Of a stretch of DNA of 64,000 nucleotides, positions 60,677 through 64,000 are shown one piece after another. The DNA lies in NCBI RefSeq assembly GCF_033472595.1, contig NZ_CP137642.1, positions 1,426,001-1,490,000 on the forward strand, in the 5' to 3' direction. A program made the position numbers and the translations under genes. Below the pieces are notes generated by a model. That model was not told the DNA's origin, did no database searches, and saw only the letters and a list, made by a program, of their open reading frames with translations. Source of the DNA: Methanoculleus receptaculi (GTDB taxonomy: Archaea; Halobacteriota; Methanomicrobia; Methanomicrobiales; Methanoculleaceae). Positions within the stretch are counted from its first letter, which is position 1. The number at the start of each line of letters is the position of its first letter.

Positions 60677-61033
60677 ATGATCACCGACCGCGAGAAAGCG
60701 GCGTTTGAAGCCGGGATCAAGCTCGGCGCCCTCTACCACCAGTTCGTCGGGACGCCGATCTCCCGCGAGACCGCTGATTCCGTTGAGACGGCCATCGAGC
60801 AGGCGGTCAGTCTCCAGCCCTGCGTGACGGATGTCCGCGTCCGGTTGAACCGCGAGATGATGGTCTCAAACCGGTTCGGCTACTCGGAACTTGCCGGGAG
60901 GATGCTCGATGCGGAGGTCACGACCCGGGTCGGGACGGCCGTCTGCCGCGCCCGGCTGCACCTCCAGGACGACTACCCCATGATGGAGATCGTAGAGACC
61001 CATGAAACTGCCCGCGATACCGATCACCGATGA
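60677..61033 (+). CDS. mptD: 7,8-dihydroneopterin aldolase, archaeal MptD family
   Basis: A 118-residue protein of the archaeal dihydroneopterin aldolase family (formerly DUF372), which releases glycolaldehyde from dihydroneopterin on the way to methanopterin. TDREKAAFEAGIKLGALYHQF at the N-terminus and YSELAGRMLDAEVTTRVG in the middle are family segments, with the conserved EAGIKLGALYHQF. Its end overlaps the TatD-like gene by 32 nt, so the two are co-transcribed. The array of repeats directly precedes it. Confidence 0.88.
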   Translation: MITDREKAAFEAGIKLGALYHQFVGTPISRETADSVETAIEQAVSLQPCVTDVRVRLNREMMVSNRFGYSELAGRMLDAEVTTRVGTAVCRARLHLQDDYPMMEIVETHETARDTDHR

Positions 61034-61832
61034 CCATATCCATATCGACCCGCTGAACGGCCGGGGGATCGAAGCCGCGAAGGACTTCCGCCGCAGCGGC
61101 GGGACACACATCTTCCTGGTCACAAAACCCTCATGGTCGTCTGGCATAGAGCCATCCTCGGGAGAGGACTACCGCGAGGTCTTCGAGAGAACCCTCCGGG
61201 TTGCTGACGATATCCGGGAGGTCGGGGTTGTGGTCTACCCCGTCCTTGGCGTCCACCCGGCAGAGATCAGCCGTCTTGCCGGGAGGATGGGGCTTGAGGA
61301 GGCCGCCGGCGTGATGATGGCCGGGCTCGACCTTGCCGCCGCCTACGTCCAGGAAGGGGCGGCCGTGGCGCTAAAGAGCGGCCGGCCCCACTACGAGGCT
61401 GCACCTGAGGTGCTTGCAGCCTCAAACGCCGTCCTCTACCACGCGCTTGAACTCGGCGCCGACTGCGGTTGCGCCGTCCAGCTCCACGCCGAGAGCGGGC
61501 CGTGCATCGACGTTCTCCCGATGGCTAAGCGGGCTGGTATCCCGGTCGAGCGGGTCGTCAAACACTTTGCAACCCCTGACACCCCGCTCGTGCCGTCCCT
61601 GATCGCGCGTCACGAGGGTATCCCGGCGCTCGCCCGTGCAGGGCTGCGGTTCAGCATGGAGAGCGATTACATGGACGAGAACGCCCGGCCCGGCGCTGTT
61701 GTCGGGCCAAAATCTGTCCCGCGGTTCACGCGGCGATACCTTGAGGAGGGGCTCATCACCGAGGAGGATGCCTGGCGGATACATGCCGGGACGCCGTCAC
61801 GCACATACGGCGTCGAGATCTCGCTCCCCTGA
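61002..61832 (+). CDS. TatD-related metal-dependent hydrolase
   Basis: A 276-residue TIM-barrel hydrolase. ITDDHIHIDPLNG supplies the H-x-H metal site, VLGVHPAEISRL, QLHAESGPCIDVL, VVKHFATPD and the late aspartate in SMESDYMDE fit the TatD-like archaeal family (COG1099-type). Substrate unknown; bacterial TatD is a 3'-5' DNase. ATG 61002 is inside the mptD gene. The operon continues after 46 nt with the DUF424 gene. Confidence 0.82.
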   Translation: MKLPAIPITDDHIHIDPLNGRGIEAAKDFRRSGGTHIFLVTKPSWSSGIEPSSGEDYREVFERTLRVADDIREVGVVVYPVLGVHPAEISRLAGRMGLEEAAGVMMAGLDLAAAYVQEGAAVALKSGRPHYEAAPEVLAASNAVLYHALELGADCGCAVQLHAESGPCIDVLPMAKRAGIPVERVVKHFATPDTPLVPSLIARHEGIPALARAGLRFSMESDYMDENARPGAVVGPKSVPRFTRRYLEEGLITEEDAWRIHAGTPSRTYGVEISLP

Positions 61833-61878
61833 CCGGAACGGCGCACCTTTTTGAGATCTTCCGATCAAACAATCTACA

Positions 61879-62172
61879 ATGTACTTAAAAGTGCACCGCA
61901 TACCCGGCGCCGGCGAGGTGGTGGCCGCCTGCGACACCGACCTGATGGAGGTCACCCTGATGCACGGCGAGGTGGAGGTCCGCATCAGCGGCGGATTCTA
62001 CGGCACACAGACCGCCACGGAGGATGAGGTGCGGGAGGCGCTTGCCGACGCCGATAACGCCAACATCATAGGCAAAGAGGTCGTTGCCCTGGCCGTCTCC
62101 ATGGGGCTCATCGCCGAGAAGGACTGTATCATGATAGACGGCGTCCCCCACGCCCAGATATTCAGGATCTAA
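61879..62172 (+). CDS. DUF424 family protein
   Basis: A 97-residue archaeal protein. MYLKVHRIPGAGEVVAACD opens it, and GGFYGTQTATEDEVREALADADNANIIGKEVVALAVSMGLI is the conserved core of DUF424 (here named by its ANIIGKE stretch). The fold is expected to be small alpha/beta. Members often sit next to NMD3 or translation genes, as here, with only a 3-nt gap (TAAGGTATG) to nmd3, so a ribosome- or tRNA-related role is possible. Confidence 0.8.
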   Translation: MYLKVHRIPGAGEVVAACDTDLMEVTLMHGEVEVRISGGFYGTQTATEDEVREALADADNANIIGKEVVALAVSMGLIAEKDCIMIDGVPHAQIFRI

Positions 62173-62175
62173 GGT

Positions 62176-63225
62176 ATGACCACCGCCCAGACAAGCATCT
62201 GCCCCCGCTGCGGGAGACCGAGCGAAGATGGAGGGGTCTGCCCCGAGTGCCGGGCGGCAGATGTGCGGCTGCTCTCCTGCAAACCCTATGTGACCGCCGT
62301 CTACTGTCCGGTCTGCGGGTCGCAGAAACGCGGCAGCACCTGGTCAGACCTTGAGGTCTCGCGCGAAGACCTCATCGCTGAACTTGCCATATCGGCGGTG
62401 ACCATCCATCAGGACGCAAGGGATGCCCTGGTCACCATCCAGTCTGAGGATCCAACCTCAAACAGGACAGCCTGCACCATCGAGGTGGAGGCGGTGCTCT
62501 ACGGCGTCCCGGTGAGGGAGACCTGCAGAACGGAGATCCGCTGGCAGAAAGAGTCCTGCGACCGCTGCAGCCGCATCTCCGGCGGCTACTACGCCGGGAT
62601 AGTCCAGGTGCGGGCAACCGACCGAAAGATCAACGCCTACGAACGTGAGGTCGCCACAAACATAGCGGAACAGGCGGAGGAGTCGCTCCAGCAGTCGGGC
62701 GACCGCCTCTCGTTCATATCGGACCTCGACGACAGAAAAGACGGTCTCGATATCACCGTCGGGACACAGCACCTCGGCCAGGAGATAGCAAAACAGGTCA
62801 CGGGAGCGCTCGGCGGCCGGTTCACAACCCACCCGAAACTGATCGGGGAGAAGGACGGGAAGGGGCTGTACCGGGTCACGTACTCCATCCGTCTCCCCTA
62901 CTACCAGAAGGGCGACGTGGTTGTATCGAAGGGCAGATACTACGAGGTGCGTGAGATCGAGGGGCAGCGGCTCAGGGTGTTTGACCTCCAGAACGGCACG
63001 CCGCTGACGCTCAGGACCGACGATGCAGAACGCCTCATAGGCAACGTCCGTGAGGCCAGGTCGGCTCTCGTCGTCTTCACCCAGCCCGGTCTCGTGGGGC
63101 TGATGGACCCGGAGACCTACGTGACTCGCGAGGTCAACCCGGTGCCCTGGACGACGCCGGTGGAGGGGGACTACATCCGGGTGCTCCGCGACGACGAAGA
63201 CGATCGGCTGGTTATCGTGGGGTGA
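62176..63225 (+). CDS. nmd3: NMD3-related ribosomal protein
   Basis: A 349-residue archaeal homologue of the eukaryotic 60S export adaptor NMD3. Zinc-ribbon cysteines appear as CPRCG/CPEC and YCPVCG near the N-terminus and CDRCSR near residue 137; the OB-like and eIF5A-like domains follow (KGRYYEVREIEGQRLRVFDL). Archaea have no nucleus, so it likely acts in late assembly or surveillance of the large subunit. The nuclear export tail is absent. It lies in an operon with DUF424 and a Taw2-like enzyme. Confidence 0.92.
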   Translation: MTTAQTSICPRCGRPSEDGGVCPECRAADVRLLSCKPYVTAVYCPVCGSQKRGSTWSDLEVSREDLIAELAISAVTIHQDARDALVTIQSEDPTSNRTACTIEVEAVLYGVPVRETCRTEIRWQKESCDRCSRISGGYYAGIVQVRATDRKINAYEREVATNIAEQAEESLQQSGDRLSFISDLDDRKDGLDITVGTQHLGQEIAKQVTGALGGRFTTHPKLIGEKDGKGLYRVTYSIRLPYYQKGDVVVSKGRYYEVREIEGQRLRVFDLQNGTPLTLRTDDAERLIGNVREARSALVVFTQPGLVGLMDPETYVTREVNPVPWTTPVEGDYIRVLRDDEDDRLVIVG

Positions 63226-63231
63226 TGGGTT

Positions 63232-64000
63232 GTGCGGGTGCGAAGGCTGCCGGCATCGGTTCTGCCGCGTATCGCGGGCGAGGCGTGGGTCGATCCCGAC
63301 CGCCGGGCATACCTGCGTGACGGCGTCGCCTGCGTCCCGGTCAGGGATGGCTGCCCGGCGGATGAGGATCTCCCGGAAAGGAGTGTCTACCGCGGCCGGG
63401 GCTACCACCTCATCGGCGATGTCGCGGTCGTCCACGGCGACGCGCCTACAAAAGAGGAGATCGAGTCAATCGTGGCGCACCGCCACCCCCGCGGTGTCGT
63501 ATGGGTGAAGGGCTGCACCGGTGCCATGCGGATCCCGGAGGCGGTGGTGGTCTACGGGAGCGCCGGGGAGGTGCGGCACCGGGAGCAGGGCTGCACATTC
63601 ATCCTTGACCCTACACGGGTGATGTTTGCTCAGGGAAACCGCGTGGAGAAGGCAAGGATCGCCGCTCTTGTCCGGCCGGGGGAGCGCATCGCCGATATGT
63701 TTGCCGGGATCGGCTACTTCACCATCCCGGCGGCGCGCAGCGGTGCAAGCATCCATGCGATGGAGATAAACCCCGTAGCCTTTGACTACCTGAGGCGCAG
63801 CATCGCGGCAAACAGCGTCGCTGACCGGGTCACGCCGATGATGGGCGACTGCCGCGGCCTCCTCTCGGGGGTCTACGACCGCATACTGATGGGGCATTTC
63901 GAGGCGGCATCGTTCCTCCCCGACGCCCTCGCCCATGTCCGGCCGGGAAGCGTCATCCACGTCCACAGCATCGGGGACGCGACGGCGGTGATCCGGGAAC
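63232..64000 (+). CDS. Taw2/Trm5-family tRNA wybutosine enzyme, 3' end cut by the window
   Basis: Partial, 256 codons visible. GTG 63232 follows GGGGTGATGGGTT. The SAM-binding core is ERIADMFAGIGYFTIPAA and the preceding FILDPTRVMFAQGNRVEKAR has the GN-x-x-EK form typical of Taw2 (TYW2), which transfers aminocarboxypropyl to 4-demethylwyosine at G37 of tRNA-Phe; Trm5 has a different motif there. NPVAFDYLRRSIAAN and the end of motif IV region HFEAASFLPDAL are visible. It probably belongs to the nmd3 operon (6-nt gap). Confidence 0.82.
   Translation, partial: MRVRRLPASVLPRIAGEAWVDPDRRAYLRDGVACVPVRDGCPADEDLPERSVYRGRGYHLIGDVAVVHGDAPTKEEIESIVAHRHPRGVVWVKGCTGAMRIPEAVVVYGSAGEVRHREQGCTFILDPTRVMFAQGNRVEKARIAALVRPGERIADMFAGIGYFTIPAARSGASIHAMEINPVAFDYLRRSIAANSVADRVTPMMGDCRGLLSGVYDRILMGHFEAASFLPDALAHVRPGSVIHVHSIGDATAVIRE

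Overview
This window is chromosomal DNA of a methanogenic euryarchaeon, most probably a Methanomicrobiales species such as Methanoculleus. That placement is inferred from gene content: Sep-tRNA:Cys-tRNA synthase, a methanogenesis-marker-11-like protein, archaellins, the dihydroneopterin aldolase of methanopterin synthesis, an FNT formate transporter, PAN, NMD3, HerA/NurA/Mre11/Rad50 and the archaeal mevalonate-pathway DUF126 subunit. TATA boxes about 25-31 nt ahead of start codons, and leaderless or GGTGA-led starts, are also archaeal. The DNA is GC-rich. About 54 protein genes, one tRNA-Ala(GGC), two intact transposable elements, one decayed transposase and several families of structured intergenic repeats are annotated.

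Layout. 0-4.7 kb: edge of a DUF2284-like gene, an HTH/marker-11-like protein in a tight operon with homoserine dehydrogenase and an ACT regulator, then PAN facing DUF126. 5-13.8 kb: a 1056-residue TPR protein, an N-formylglutamate amidohydrolase-like protein overlapping a short RecQ, PspC, DUF5714 and DUF457 proteins, and an archaellin pair. 14-18.5 kb: an insertion sequence, a repeat-filled gap, ThiI, and SepCysS with a 65-residue partner. 18.5-25.5 kb: the mre11-rad50-nurA-herA DNA-end-resection operon. 25.5-29.7 kb: membrane OB-like protein, formate channel, GntP permease and an orphan DNA methyltransferase.

29.8-34.3 kb is the most disturbed part: a frameshifted IS630 remnant, a HepT/MntA toxin-antitoxin pair whose antitoxin gene is cut by an IS200/IS605 element (TnpA + TnpB), a fragment of a membrane protein, and repeats. 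34.3-37.7 kb holds purine/methylthio salvage (DadD, MTIP), nicotinate phosphoribosyltransferase and tRNA-Ala. 37.9-43 kb is a surface-glycan cluster (WecB, WecC, Gfo/Idh dehydrogenase, flippase) that could feed glycans for the archaellins or S-layer. 43-50.7 kb carries housekeeping enzymes: M42 peptidase, aminotransferase, HxlB, pyruvate-kinase-like domain, Obg-like GTPase, DUF5804 and a methyltransferase.

50.7-64 kb: repeat DNA, two tandem exported paralogues, a lone nucleotidyltransferase, a lipoprotein, an iron-sulfur flavoprotein, a 1165-residue HEAT-repeat protein, a striking four-unit tandem array (period about 266 bp) of a structured repeat, then MptD, TatD-like, DUF424, NMD3 and a Taw2/Trm5-like methyltransferase running off the end.

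The least explained material is the intergenic repeat DNA. One family (266-bp unit) occurs as a four-unit array at 59.4-60.5 kb, a two-unit array at 50.85-51.2 kb and three diverged single copies. It has strong hairpins and, in two units, a good archaeal TATA box oriented into the unit. A second composite element (about 215 bp) and a third structured motif are also dispersed here. These, and the IS605-interrupted HepT/MntA module, are the main leads.
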